From Faecalibacterium sp. UBA1762 (lineage in GTDB: Bacteria > Bacillota > Clostridia > Oscillospirales > Ruminococcaceae), in the NCBI GenBank assembly GCA_002314755.1, contig DCHC01000050.1, positions 305 to 51,763 of the forward strand: 51,459 nt of DNA, given 5' to 3'. The translations under genes were made by a program, and so were the position numbers. Below the pieces are notes generated by a model. It saw nothing but the letters and a program-made list of their open reading frames with translations, searched no databases and was not told the DNA's origin. Of this stretch, positions 1 through 9,149 are shown piece after piece. Numbering within the stretch: the first letter of the stretch is position 1; each line of letters opens with the position of its first letter.

Positions 1-1
1 C

Positions 2-2332
2 GACGGTGACCAGATGGCTGTCCACGTACCGCTATCCCGTGAGGCACAGAAAGAAGCCATGAATCTAATGCTGGCTTCCCGCAACCTGCTAAAGCTGTCT
101 GACGGCAAGCCTGTTGCAGTTCCCACTCAGGATATGATTTTGGGTTCTTACTACCTGACTATGGTGGATGAGCTGCCCGAGGGTGAGGTACCTCATGCCT
201 ACCGCGATGAGGCGGAAGCCCTGATGGCATATCAGGAGAAGGTCATTACCCTGCAGACCCCCATCCGTCTGCGCCGCACCCTGACAATTGATGGTGTGGA
301 AAAGTCTCATATGGTGGATACTACCGTCGGCCGTGTGATTTTTAACCGCCCGATTCCTCAGGATCTGGGTTATGTGGATCGTACCGATCCGAACCAGATG
401 TTCGATTACGAAATCAGCTTCCTGGTGGGTAAAAAGCAGTTGGGCAAGATTATTGACCGTTGCATCCGCGTTCACGGCACTGAGAATACCCACGAGGTGC
501 TGGATAATATCAAGGCACAGGGCTACCGTTACTCCACCATCAGCGGTATTACTGTTGCTGTCTGCGATGCCACTATTCCGCCCAAAAAGAAGGAACTGAT
601 GGCACAGGCCGAGGATGAGATTGATAAGATCGAACGCCGCTTTAACAAGGGTCTGCTCAGCGATGCCGAGCGTAAAAAAGCCTCTATTAAGGTCTGGAAC
701 GATACCACCGCGAAGGTCGGTGACGCACTGAAGGACAACTTGGACTCCCGCAACCCCATCTATATGATGGCCGACTCCGGCGCCCGTGGTTCTATGGCTC
801 AGCTGCGTCAGCTGGCAGGTATGCGTGGTCTGTTGGCCAACACCTCCGGTGATACCATTGAAACACCTATTCGTGCAAACTACCGTGAAGGTCTGAATGT
901 ACTGGAATACTTTATCTCCTCCCGTGGTGCCCGTAAGGGCCTGGCCGATACCGCTTTGCGTACTGCTGACTCCGGCTATCTGACCCGCCGTCTGGTTGAT
1001 GTTTCTCAGGATGTGATTATCCGCGAGGAGGACTGCGGTTCCGAGAACGGTTTGCTGATTGCGGATATCAAAGAGGGCGGCGAGATGATCGAGCAGTTCT
1101 CCGAGCGGTTGCTGGGACGTTATCCGGTTCATGATGTGCTGGATGCCGAGGGCAATCTCTTGGTTTCCAAGGATACCATGATGACGGAGGACGACGCCAA
1201 GAAGATCACCGGCGCCGGCATCACCGAACTGGAGATCCGCAGCGTGTTGGCATGTAAGTGCAAGCACGGCGTCTGCAGCCACTGCTATGGCGCAAGCCTG
1301 GCAAACGGTAAGCCGGTCAGCCTGGGCGATGCAGTTGGTGTTATTGCTGCACAGTCCATCGGTGAGCCCGGTACCCAGCTTACCATGCGTACCTTCCATA
1401 CCGGCGGTATCGCGTCTGCTGACGATATTACCCAGGGTTTGCCCCGTGTTGAAGAGCTGTTCGAGAGCCGTCGTCCCAAGAAGATGGCTATCATGACCGA
1501 GATGGCCGGTACGGTTCATGTTGTCAAGACTAAAAAGTCAGACCATGAGGTTGTCCATGTAGTTATCTCCGGTTTGGATGAGAACGGCGCACCTGCTGAG
1601 GCAAGTTATCTGATACCCTTTGACGCACATATGAAGGTGGAAGAGGGTCAGTACCTGAACAAGGGCGATCTGCTGACCAACGGTGACGCCTATCCGCAGG
1701 ATATTATGGCTGTTCAAGGACGCGTTGCTGTGCAGAACTATCTGATCCGCGAGGTTCAGCGTGTTTACCGCCTGCAGGGCGTTGATATCAACGATAAGCA
1801 TGTTGAGGTTATTGTTCGCCAGATGCTGCGCAAGCTGCGTGTGGAGGATCCGGGTTCCACCAATCTGATTGCAAACAGTCAGGTCGACCGTGCTGATTTC
1901 CTGGAGGCGAATGAGGAGGTCAAAGCGCGTATGGACGCAGGGGAAGAAGGCCTGTCTTTGGCAACTGCTTCTGATGTTCTGCTGGGCATTACCAAGGCCT
2001 CTTTGGCAACGGATAGCTTTATGTCCGCCGCCTCCTTCCAGGAGACCACCCGCGTGCTGACGGATGCCGCTATCAAGGGCAAGACGGACGCTTTGCGCGG
2101 TCTGAAGGAGAATGTCATCATCGGTAAGTTGATCCCCGCCGGTACTGGTTTGTTCAGTGACTGGTTACACGAGGATGAAGAGCAGGAGGATGACGCCGAG
2201 GAAGAGAAGCCACTGTTGACGGAGGAGAATCCGATAGCGGAGGATTTTGATGACGAGGACGAAGATGACGGGACTGAGGACGAAGAGATGGTAGATGAGG
2301 ATTTGGCTGCCACCGCGGAGAATCAAGAGTAA
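2..2332 (+). CDS. rpoC: DNA-directed RNA polymerase subunit beta' (5'-truncated by window edge)
   Basis: Catalytic largest subunit of RNA polymerase. The window opens inside the active-site motif NADFDGD: the first four codons read DGDQ, so two of the three Mg-binding Asp residues are here and roughly the first 460 residues lie upstream. Visible further on are the bridge-helix segment (GARKGLADTALRTADSGYL), the second zinc site (EEDCGS, then CKCKHGVCSHC), and the trigger loop (GTQLTMRTFHTGG). The protein ends in a strongly acidic tail in which about half of the last 55 residues are Asp or Glu. A strong intrinsic terminator follows within 70 bp, so this is the end of the presumed rpoB-rpoC operon. 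The family assignment is certain; the length of the full protein is not known from the window. Confidence 0.98.
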   Translation, partial: DGDQMAVHVPLSREAQKEAMNLMLASRNLLKLSDGKPVAVPTQDMILGSYYLTMVDELPEGEVPHAYRDEAEALMAYQEKVITLQTPIRLRRTLTIDGVEKSHMVDTTVGRVIFNRPIPQDLGYVDRTDPNQMFDYEISFLVGKKQLGKIIDRCIRVHGTENTHEVLDNIKAQGYRYSTISGITVAVCDATIPPKKKELMAQAEDEIDKIERRFNKGLLSDAERKKASIKVWNDTTAKVGDALKDNLDSRNPIYMMADSGARGSMAQLRQLAGMRGLLANTSGDTIETPIRANYREGLNVLEYFISSRGARKGLADTALRTADSGYLTRRLVDVSQDVIIREEDCGSENGLLIADIKEGGEMIEQFSERLLGRYPVHDVLDAEGNLLVSKDTMMTEDDAKKITGAGITELEIRSVLACKCKHGVCSHCYGASLANGKPVSLGDAVGVIAAQSIGEPGTQLTMRTFHTGGIASADDITQGLPRVEELFESRRPKKMAIMTEMAGTVHVVKTKKSDHEVVHVVISGLDENGAPAEASYLIPFDAHMKVEEGQYLNKGDLLTNGDAYPQDIMAVQGRVAVQNYLIREVQRVYRLQGVDINDKHVEVIVRQMLRKLRVEDPGSTNLIANSQVDRADFLEANEEVKARMDAGEEGLSLATASDVLLGITKASLATDSFMSAASFQETTRVLTDAAIKGKTDALRGLKENVIIGKLIPAGTGLFSDWLHEDEEQEDDAEEEKPLLTEENPIAEDFDDEDEDDGTEDEEMVDEDLAATAENQE

Positions 2333-2363
2333 GTCGTTGCTTTTTCCATTTGAAAAATGATGT

Positions 2364-2400
2364 AAATGCCGCGTTGGGTCAAGCTCAATGCGGCATTTTA
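2364..2400 (+). terminator. Intrinsic terminator after rpoC
   Basis: About 13 bp of pairing (two G-U pairs) between ATGCCGCGTTGGG and CTCAATGCGGCAT with a 4-nt loop, followed by TTTTAT. Confidence 0.85.
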
Positions 2401-2443
2401 TCTGAAAAATGTTTTTATTTTTCGGCGAAACAGAGAAAATCTC

Positions 2444-2486
2444 TTGCAAACATTTCAATTGCGTGGTATAGTATATACGATATAAT
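2444..2486 (+). promoter_or_regulatory. Promoter region for the T-box/ileS transcript
   Basis: Two sigma-A-like arrangements overlap. One is TTGCAA (2444-2449), 17 bp, TATAGT (2467-2472). The other is TTGCGT (2459-2464), 16 bp, a perfect TATAAT (2481-2486), which would start transcription at the base of T-box Stem I. Both lie after the rpoC terminator, so ileS has its own promoter. Confidence 0.7.
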
Positions 2487-2493
2487 TACAAAA

Positions 2494-2737
2494 GCGACGA
2501 TGACGAAGACAGTAGGTATATTCACATCTCATCCAAAGCGAGTCGGGACAGGTGAAAGCCCGGCGGTGGGTAGTATACTGAAGATCACTTTCTAGTTGCA
2601 ACGCCCAAACCTGTGTTTACAGGCAGTAGGTGTTGACGGTACCCCACCGTTATCCGGGACACATATGTTGGTATGTTGGGTGGTATTAGCGAAGAATAGC
2701 CTTCGTCCTGACAAGGGGACGGGGCTTTTATTATTTT
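2494..2737 (+). promoter_or_regulatory. T-box riboswitch (tRNA-Ile specific) controlling ileS
   Basis: Leader RNA that senses uncharged tRNA-Ile and antiterminates ileS transcription. Stem I is closed by GCGAC (2494-2498) with GTTGC (2595-2599). A GAAG-ATC-AC segment supplies the specifier codon ATC (2584-2586), an isoleucine codon. The T-box core reads GGGTGGTATTAGCGAAG near 2678-2694; the UGGU at 2681-2684 can pair with the acceptor end ACCA, which fits the discriminator A of tRNA-Ile. A terminator hairpin (2698-2737) follows immediately. Specifier identity agrees with the downstream gene. Confidence 0.93.
2698..2737 (+). terminator. T-box regulated terminator
   Basis: AGCCTTCGTCC pairs with GGACGGGGCT (loop around TGACAAGG), followed by TTTATTATTTT. 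Its 5' arm overlaps the end of the T-box antiterminator segment (AGCGAAGAATAGCC), so the two structures exclude each other. Confidence 0.85.
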
Positions 2738-2753
2738 ACAGGAGGTTTAAAGA

Positions 2754-5700
2754 ATGTATCAGAAGGTTTCCACCGACATGAATTTTGTCGAGCGTGAAAA
2801 AGAGGTCCTGCAATTTTGGCAGGAGAATGATATCTTCCGTAAAAGCTTGGAGCAGCATAAAGCAGAGGGTAACACTTATACTTTTTATGACGGTCCGCCG
2901 ACAGCAAACGGCAAGCCGCATATCGGTCATGTGCTGACCCGTGTTATCAAGGATATGATCCCCCGTTACCATGCGATGAAGGGTGCTTATGTGCCCCGCA
3001 AGGCCGGTTGGGATACCCATGGCCTGCCTGTGGAAATTGAGGTGGAAAAGAAGCTGGGTTTGGACGGCAAGGACCAGATCGAGCAGTACGGTATTGACCC
3101 CTTTATCCAACAGTGTAAGGAGAGCGTTTGGAAATATAAGGGTATGTGGGAGAAATTCTCCGGAGCCGTTGGCTTTTGGGCAGATATGGATGACCCATAT
3201 GTCACCTATCACGATGACTATATTGAGTCTGAGTGGTGGGCGCTTCGCCAGATTTGGGACAAGGGCCTTTTATACAAGGGCTTTAAAATTGTCCCCTATT
3301 GCCCCCGTTGTGGAACCCCGCTTTCCTCTGCCGAGGTCGCGCAGGGCTATAAGAGCGTAAAAGAGCGCTCTGCCGTGGTTCGTTTTAAGGTCAAGGGAGA
3401 GGACGCGTATTTCCTTGCATGGACCACCACGCCCTGGACCCTGCCCAGCAATACCGCTCTTTGCGTCAACCCAGAGGATACTTATTGCAAGGTTAAAGCC
3501 AGTGACGGTTATACCTACTATATGGCAGAGGCTTTGCTGGATGCGGTCTTAGGTTCCAAGCAGCTGACCTGGGAAGTGTTGGAGACCATGGCTGGCCGCG
3601 ATCTGGAAAGACGGGAGTATGAGCCGCTGTACCAGTGCGCTGCGGATACCGCTGCTGCCCAGAAAAAGACCGCACATTTTGTGACTTGTGACGGTTATGT
3701 TTCCATGACCGACGGTACCGGTATTGTTCACATTGCCCCTGCCTTCGGTGAGGATGACTCCCGCGTGGGCCGCGATTATGACCTGCCTTTCCTGCAGTTT
3801 GTGGACGGCAAGGGTAAGATGACCGAGCAAACGCCGTTTGCAGGACTGTTTGTCAAGGATGCGGATCCCAAGGTGCTGGTGGATTTGGATTCCCGCAGTC
3901 TGTTGTTTGACGCCCCCAAATTTGAGCATGACTATCCCTTTTGCTGGCGTTGCGATACCCCGCTGATCTACTACGCCCGCGAAAGCTGGTATATCCGCGA
4001 GACCGCTGTCCGGGACGATTTGGTGCGCAATAACAACACCGTTAACTGGATCCCAGCCTCTATCGGCAGCGGCCGTTTCGGCAACTGGCTGGAGAATATT
4101 CAGGACTGGGCACTTTCCCGTAACCGCTATTGGGGCACCCCGCTGAATATCTGGGAGTGCAGCTGCGGCAGGCGTTGCTGTGTGGGCAGCAGGGAGGAGC
4201 TATTTAATCTGTCCGGTGATGAGCGTGCCAAGGCAGTGGAGCTGCACCGTCCCTATATCGATGAAATTGAGTTGAACTGCCCGGACTGCGGTCAAAAGAT
4301 GAAGCGTGTACCGGAGGTCATTGACTGTTGGTTCGATTCCGGCGCAATGCCTTTCGCTCAGTATCACTATCCGTTTGAAAATAAAGAACTGTTTGAAAAC
4401 CAGTTCCCCGCTCAGTTTATCTCCGAGGCTGTGGATCAGACCCGCGGCTGGTTCCACTCTCTGATGGCGGAATCCACCCTGCTGTTCAACAAGGCACCCT
4501 ACCAGAATGTCATTGTCCTGGGGCATGTTCAGGATGAGAACGGGCAGAAGATGAGCAAATCCAAGGGCAACGCTGTTGATCCGATGGAGGCGCTGGAAAC
4601 CTACGGCGCCGATGCCATCCGCTGGTATTTCTATACCAACTCTGCGCCCTGGCTGCCCAGTCGGTTCCATGGCAAGGCCGTGCAGGAGGGTCAGCGGAAG
4701 TTTATGGGTACCCTGTGGAATACCTACGCTTTCTTTGTACTGTATGCCAATATTGACAATTTCGACGCTACAAAGTACACGCTGGAATGGGATAAGCTGT
4801 CCATTATGGATAAGTGGCTGCTCTCTCGCCTGAACAGCGCCGTTGCCAGAACAGATAAATATCTGGCTGACTACGCTATTCCCGAAGCCTGCCGTGTACT
4901 GGATGATTTTGTGGATGAGCTGAGTAACTGGTATGTCCGCCGCGGTCGTGAGCGCTACTGGGTATCCGGTATGCCACAGGATAAGATCAATGCCTATATG
5001 ACGTTGTATACCGCGCTGGTGACAGTGGCAAAGCTTGTAGCCCCCATGGTTCCCTTTATGGCAGACAGCATCTACCGCAACCTGGTCTGCAGCGTTGACG
5101 CCAATGCGCCGATCAGTGTACATCTGTGCGATTACCCGGTCTGCAATGACGCCATGGTTGACAGTGAAATGGAACAGTCGATGAATGAGGTTCGCCAGAT
5201 TGTCGAGCTGGGCCGCAGTGCCCGTAACGGCGCGAAGACCAAGAACCGCCAACCTTTGGCAGGATTGTATGTTAAGTGCGAAAAGGATCTGAGCGAAGAG
5301 TATCAGCTGATTGTCCGGGATGAGCTGAATGTCAAGAAGGTCGTCTTTACCGATCAGGTGGATGAGCTGATTACCTATTCTTTCAAGCCGCAGCTAAAGA
5401 CTGTCGGACCCAAATACGGCAAACAGCTGGGCGAGATCAAGGTCGCTTTGTCGGAGATAGACGGCAGCGCTGCTAAGGCAGAGCTGGACGCAAACGGCGT
5501 GCTGGTTTTGAACCTGGCAGGCGGTGAGGTTCGTATGACAGAGGAGGATCTGCTGATTTCCATCGAGCAAAAGGCGGGTTATTACACTGTCAGCGACTGG
5601 GGTGTTACAGTATCGCTAGATGTCAATCTGACCCCCGAGCTGATTGATGAGGGCAACCTGCGTGAGCTGATCAGCAAGGTACAGACCATGCGTAAAGAGG

Positions 5701-5897
5701 CTGGCTTTGAGGTTACTGACCACATCCGTATCCGTCTGACCGGCAGCGAGAAGTTGGCAGAATTGGCAACTGTATTCCGGAAAGAGCTATGCACTGTCAC
5801 CCTGGCCGATGATCTGGTGTTTGAGGCCGGCGCAGGCTATGAAAAAGCATGGGATATCAACGGTGAAAATATCACTGTCTGTGTGGAAAAGCTATAA
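2754..5897 (+). CDS. ileS: Isoleucyl-tRNA synthetase (eukaryote-like IleS2 class)
   Basis: Charges tRNA-Ile with isoleucine in the cytoplasm; class I aminoacyl-tRNA synthetase of 1047 aa. HIGH signature at residues 56-59 and KMSKS at 599-603. The CP1 editing domain lies between them and includes the WTTTPWTLPSN stretch. Cysteine pairs are present in CPRCG, CWRC, CSCGRRC and CPDCG. The length and the SRNRYWGTPLNIWEC block resemble the long, eukaryote-like IleS2 type rather than the ~920-aa IleS1 type; IleS2 enzymes are known as a class to be poorly inhibited by mupirocin. AGGAGG lies 7 nt before the ATG. Expression should depend on the T-box immediately upstream. The class assignment is from remembered motifs, without a phylogeny. 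Confidence 0.96.
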   Translation: MYQKVSTDMNFVEREKEVLQFWQENDIFRKSLEQHKAEGNTYTFYDGPPTANGKPHIGHVLTRVIKDMIPRYHAMKGAYVPRKAGWDTHGLPVEIEVEKKLGLDGKDQIEQYGIDPFIQQCKESVWKYKGMWEKFSGAVGFWADMDDPYVTYHDDYIESEWWALRQIWDKGLLYKGFKIVPYCPRCGTPLSSAEVAQGYKSVKERSAVVRFKVKGEDAYFLAWTTTPWTLPSNTALCVNPEDTYCKVKASDGYTYYMAEALLDAVLGSKQLTWEVLETMAGRDLERREYEPLYQCAADTAAAQKKTAHFVTCDGYVSMTDGTGIVHIAPAFGEDDSRVGRDYDLPFLQFVDGKGKMTEQTPFAGLFVKDADPKVLVDLDSRSLLFDAPKFEHDYPFCWRCDTPLIYYARESWYIRETAVRDDLVRNNNTVNWIPASIGSGRFGNWLENIQDWALSRNRYWGTPLNIWECSCGRRCCVGSREELFNLSGDERAKAVELHRPYIDEIELNCPDCGQKMKRVPEVIDCWFDSGAMPFAQYHYPFENKELFENQFPAQFISEAVDQTRGWFHSLMAESTLLFNKAPYQNVIVLGHVQDENGQKMSKSKGNAVDPMEALETYGADAIRWYFYTNSAPWLPSRFHGKAVQEGQRKFMGTLWNTYAFFVLYANIDNFDATKYTLEWDKLSIMDKWLLSRLNSAVARTDKYLADYAIPEACRVLDDFVDELSNWYVRRGRERYWVSGMPQDKINAYMTLYTALVTVAKLVAPMVPFMADSIYRNLVCSVDANAPISVHLCDYPVCNDAMVDSEMEQSMNEVRQIVELGRSARNGAKTKNRQPLAGLYVKCEKDLSEEYQLIVRDELNVKKVVFTDQVDELITYSFKPQLKTVGPKYGKQLGEIKVALSEIDGSAAKAELDANGVLVLNLAGGEVRMTEEDLLISIEQKAGYYTVSDWGVTVSLDVNLTPELIDEGNLRELISKVQTMRKEAGFEVTDHIRIRLTGSEKLAELATVFRKELCTVTLADDLVFEAGAGYEKAWDINGENITVCVEKL

Positions 5898-5944
5898 CGG
5901 ACCGCCTTCTGCTTAGGCGGCAGACAATCGTAACGAATAAAAAT

Positions 5945-5993
5945 GAGCCAAACCGGGAAAGACAGGCTTTCCGTAGGTTTGGCTCGTTTTTTT
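5945..5993. terminator. Bidirectional terminator between ileS and cls
   Basis: GAGCCAAACC and GGTTTGGCTC form a perfect 10-bp stem, extended inside by GGGAAAG/CTTTCC. The plus strand continues with a run of seven T; the minus strand reads into ATTTTTATT. It can serve both convergent genes. Confidence 0.88.
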
Positions 5994-6006
5994 GACGGAG
6001 TAATTT

Positions 6007-7542
6007 TTAAAGCAGCGGAGCAAAGAATCGCAGCATAATCTGCAACAGTCTGGCCTTATTGCCAAACTGTTGCTGTCCGGGCATAATTTCATTGCATAGC
6101 GCAAAGGTATCGAGAAAATCCTGCCGGATATCCCGGATGATTTCCCCACCGTAGAGGGCGCAGCAGTTTTCAAAATGCAGGTATAGGCTTCGGTAGTCCA
6201 TGTTGGCAGAACCGACAATGGCAATCTTATCATCGCACAGATACAGCTTACTGTGGACAAAGCCGGGCTGATATTCGTAAATACGCACGCCACCCTCCAA
6301 AAGCTGACGGTAGTAGCTGCGGGTAACCAGAAAAACCTGCTTTTTGTCCGGAATGCCCGGGGTAATGATGCGTACATCTACCCCGCTTTTGGCCACCAGA
6401 CAGAGGGCTTCTATCAGCTCGTGGTCAGGTATCAGATAGGGGGTGGTGATCCAGACATACCGGTGGGCATGGTGCAGAACATTCATATAAGCGTTTTGGC
6501 TGACGGTTTCGGTGTCCAGCGGCGTATCGTCAAAGGGCTGGCAAAAGCTTTGCGCATTGGGCGTCGATTGACATATGACCATCGAAAAGGATACAGGCTG
6601 TCGGCTCACAATCTGCCACATCTTTAAAAAGGTGGCGCAAAAGGACTGTACCGCCGGACCGATGATCATGAGAGAGGCATCCTTCCATACCCCGTAGGGC
6701 TGCGCCAAACCGAAATACTCATCCGCCATATTGACACCGCCTGTAAAAGCGACCTTACCATCGATAATGCAAAGCTTACGGTGATCCCGGTGGTTGATAA
6801 AGCCGTAATCCCGGATATGAAGGCTGAAATGTAACGGGTTAAAACGGTAGCAGGTAATACCGGCTTTGCGCAGCTGCTGAGGATAATCAGCGGGCAGGCT
6901 CATCAGACAACCAACGGCGTCATAAATAATTCGCACATCCACCCCGTCTGCCGCTTTCTTTCGTAAAAGATGTTCGATCTGTTGCCAGCTGGAGCTTTCG
7001 ATATTATAGATGAAATATTCCATCCAGATGGTGCTTTCCGCCTTTTCCAACCTGGACATCAGCACCGGCAGAAGTTTTTCTCCGCTGCCGAAATATTCTG
7101 CCGTGCAGCCGGAATAGAGAGGATTGTTTTGACTTTGCAGGTATTTTGCCTGACAGGCAAGTCCACGGTCCAAGCTCTGCAGCTGCTGCAGGGTTTGTTC
7201 ACTGTATCGCATAGCGGCCCCGGCGGCTGACTCGACTTGTGCGAAATGTTTCTCTTTTTTCTTGAAAAGACCGGGTCTGCCCCAGATAAAGTAAAGTAGT
7301 TCCCCCAGCAGGGGCAGCAGCATAAAAAGCCACAGCCACATCAGCTTGTAGGTAGGGGAGGAGGGCGCTTTATCAAAAAGTATAATGCCGAGCAGCATGG
7401 AAAGGTACATCAGTGCCAGAAAGGCGGCTGTGTAATCCAATCCGAACCGGATAAAGATCCAGGCCAGCAGGGAAAACTGAACAACCAGTAAGCCGAATAC
7501 CGGTGCGGAAGGGGATAGCAAAAAACGGATCACTTTTTTCAT
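6007..7542 (-). CDS. cls: Cardiolipin synthase, phospholipase D type
   Basis: Condenses two phosphatidylglycerols to cardiolipin and glycerol at the membrane. The protein is 511 aa. The N-terminus has hydrophobic segments around residues 10-35 and 38-55 and a third around 68-88, matching the membrane anchor and PLDc_N region. Two PLD/HKD motifs are intact: H254-x-K256-x4-D261 (HRKLCIID) and H430-x-K432-x4-D437 (HSKLYLCD), with GSANMDYRS after the second. It lies 46 bp downstream of the cyclophilin gene on the same strand, so the two may share a transcript. The ATG is preceded by a weak AGGG. The cls family is secure; which of several paralogues this is cannot be told. Confidence 0.94.
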   Translation of the reverse strand: MKKVIRFLLSPSAPVFGLLVVQFSLLAWIFIRFGLDYTAAFLALMYLSMLLGIILFDKAPSSPTYKLMWLWLFMLLPLLGELLYFIWGRPGLFKKKEKHFAQVESAAGAAMRYSEQTLQQLQSLDRGLACQAKYLQSQNNPLYSGCTAEYFGSGEKLLPVLMSRLEKAESTIWMEYFIYNIESSSWQQIEHLLRKKAADGVDVRIIYDAVGCLMSLPADYPQQLRKAGITCYRFNPLHFSLHIRDYGFINHRDHRKLCIIDGKVAFTGGVNMADEYFGLAQPYGVWKDASLMIIGPAVQSFCATFLKMWQIVSRQPVSFSMVICQSTPNAQSFCQPFDDTPLDTETVSQNAYMNVLHHAHRYVWITTPYLIPDHELIEALCLVAKSGVDVRIITPGIPDKKQVFLVTRSYYRQLLEGGVRIYEYQPGFVHSKLYLCDDKIAIVGSANMDYRSLYLHFENCCALYGGEIIRDIRQDFLDTFALCNEIMPGQQQFGNKARLLQIMLRFFAPLL

Positions 7543-7588
7543 ACGGATACCCTATTGCAGCAACACGAAGTAAGATGAAAAGGATCTG

Positions 7589-8347
7589 TTATGCACCGTT
7601 AAAGTTGGGCTTTGCATCAGGGTTTGCCTGTTTCCACTGACCGTATGTGGTGATCCGCACACTGCCTAGACCCACAGGGTCAGCGGGGGTATCACCGGAT
7701 TTCGGCGCGGTGGCTTCAATACCGTATACTGCGTCCATCCCGTAAAAAACCTGTCCGAACACCGTGTAGTTGTTGTCTAAATAGGGCGCGCCACCGACCT
7801 TTTTGTAGGCATCAATGACCTCCCGACTCCAGCCAAGCTGTTCCATCTGGTCACACAAAACCTGAGAAACGCTGTCCTTTTCAGTGGAGACCACATAAAA
7901 TTGGCTGCCGTTTTGCGTGCCGCCAGCCATGCAAAGTGCACCGGTATAATGGTGTAGAAGATTGCTGCTCTCCACGCCGAAGGTGTTTCTCCAGATGCTT
8001 TTTCCGCCCGATCCGTCAGTGTCTCCGCTTTGGATGATAAAATCCTGGATAACACGGTGAAAGGCCAATCCATTGTATGCGCCCTCGCGTGCAAGGGTTA
8101 CAAAATTTTCCACCGCCTGGGGGGCGTAATCCGGGTACAATACCGCGGCAAATTCCCCTTTTTCAGTGATAAAAACGGCGCACAGAGCACTTTCATCCGG
8201 CAGGGAAAACTGCAAGGCGTCAGCGGTATTCAGTTCGACGGCTGCTTGCGAGAAATCGGAATCGGCATCGCGTTTCTTACAACCGGTCAGCAGCATGGCA
8301 AGGCAGCAAGTCACTGTCAGAAAAACAAAAAAAGCAGTTTTTTTCAT
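7589..8347 (-). CDS. Cyclophilin-type peptidyl-prolyl isomerase, lipoprotein
   Basis: Predicted extracytoplasmic cis-trans prolyl isomerase of 252 aa. The N-terminus is a lipoprotein signal: MKK, a hydrophobic stretch, then a lipobox ending LLTGC, so Cys23 would be lipidated. The cyclophilin domain covers about residues 55-235 and shows FHRVIQDFIIQSGD and the later GSQFYVVS block (family form GSQFFI). An acidic/Ser linker separates lipid anchor and domain. It is first in a probable two-gene minus-strand unit with cls. No convincing -35/-10 pair was found upstream. A client is not deducible from the neighbourhood; folding of secreted proteins is the usual inference for such lipoproteins. Confidence 0.93.
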   Translation of the reverse strand: MKKTAFFVFLTVTCCLAMLLTGCKKRDADSDFSQAAVELNTADALQFSLPDESALCAVFITEKGEFAAVLYPDYAPQAVENFVTLAREGAYNGLAFHRVIQDFIIQSGDTDGSGGKSIWRNTFGVESSNLLHHYTGALCMAGGTQNGSQFYVVSTEKDSVSQVLCDQMEQLGWSREVIDAYKKVGGAPYLDNNYTVFGQVFYGMDAVYGIEATAPKSGDTPADPVGLGSVRITTYGQWKQANPDAKPNFNGA

Positions 8348-8545
8348 AGTAAAATCTCTCCAAAACAGTAATCAGAAACGGTATGTGAAAAAAGATTACG
8401 GGATAAAGTTTTCTACAAAAGTAGTATAACACAAAAAAGGGCAGTATCCTACGAAAAAATTGAAAAATTCGGTAAACAGGAGATGAAAAGGAAAAAACAG
8501 GAAAAAAGTGGAACTTCTTTGAAATCATTTTGAAACAGTTCCTGC

Positions 8546-8574
8546 TTGACTTCCCCTATCATTTGCGCTACAAT
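8546..8574 (+). promoter_or_regulatory. Sigma-A-type promoter for the DUF1292 gene
   Basis: TTGACT (8546-8551), 17-bp spacer, TACAAT (8569-8574); 30 bp to the start codon. Confidence 0.8.
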
Positions 8575-8604
8575 AAGTGCAGAAACTGGTGAGGAGGTTA
8601 TATC

Positions 8605-8916
8605 ATGAACAGTGAAAATGAAGAGTTGGATTATACCCCCGATTTGATCACTTTATTGGATGAGGATGACAAGGAACATGAGTTTGAGGTCATTGATGCT
8701 TTGGATTACAACGATGAGCATTATATGGCTTTGGTTCCGTATGCCCCTGATCCTGCAGAATCTCTGGAGCAGGACGCAGAGCTGATCATTATGCGTGTTG
8801 ATGTAGATGAGCAGGACGAAGAGTACCTTTCCATTGTGGAGGACGATGAGGAGCTGTACAATGTCAGCAAGCTGTTTGAAGAACGGCTTCGTGACATCTT
8901 TGATATCGACATCTGA
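8605..8916 (+). CDS. DUF1292 family acidic protein (YrzB-like)
   Basis: Small acidic protein of 103 aa with no known biochemical role. The pattern LITLLDEDDKEHEFEVIDAL followed by YMALVPY is that of DUF1292. In Bacillus the relative yrzB sits near alaS/ruvX and not far from a 6S RNA gene. Here the gene has its own good promoter and a strong GAGGAGG Shine-Dalgarno, and is followed directly by a non-coding structured region. No membrane segment or signal peptide. Family call is firm; function is unknown. Confidence 0.88.
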   Translation: MNSENEELDYTPDLITLLDEDDKEHEFEVIDALDYNDEHYMALVPYAPDPAESLEQDAELIIMRVDVDEQDEEYLSIVEDDEELYNVSKLFEERLRDIFDIDI

Positions 8917-8938
8917 GCTTTTTCCTGCCCTGTCGACT

Positions 8939-9119
8939 TGTTGCGGTCATATTTAATCCTACAAGCTTAAAAATCGGGAGTTCATGTTCACGGACGGACT
9001 GCAGACCTCCCCTCCTTGCGAGGGACGAAGGGAGCGCGAAATTCGAGACTGGGCGTACCCACCCTACTTGGATAAGTAGGTTTTAATTGGCTGCAGACTT
9101 CAGGGCGGGATTATGAATA
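8939..9119 (+). ncRNA. Structured non-coding RNA, candidate 6S RNA (ssrS)
   Basis: There is no gene in 8917-9202. A possible promoter is TTGTTG (8939-8944), 16 bp, TACAAG (8961-8966), giving an RNA from about 8973. GTTCAT (8980-8985) can pair with ATGAAT (9113-9118), and CTGCAG occurs on both sides (around 8999 and 9091), giving a long imperfect closing stem. Inside are short hairpins: CTCCC...GGGAG enclosing CCTC/GAGG, CGAA/TTCG, GGG-CGTA-CCC, and CCTACTT/AAGTAGG followed by TTTTAAT. The closed long hairpin with an internal bubble and the GGGCGTACCCACC element resemble Firmicutes 6S RNA as I remember it, and the position after a YrzB-like gene fits. The alternative is a cis-acting leader of the fructokinase. 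A covariance search with the Rfam 6S model would decide. Confidence 0.55.
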
Positions 9120-9149
9120 GTAAATTGGCGCGCCAGCGCCGGCTATGAA

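Noticed and set aside
89..1519. 476-codon open frame on the minus strand
   Set aside because: It is antisense to rpoC, which has all family motifs; the open frame follows from codon bias, and its translation shows no recognisable domain or RBS.
2350..2595. 81-codon frame upstream of ileS
   Set aside because: It runs over the rpoC terminator, the promoter and T-box Stem I; the region is non-coding RNA.
4200..5252. 350-codon minus-strand frame
   Set aside because: Antisense to ileS, with His/Gln-rich low-information translation and no RBS.
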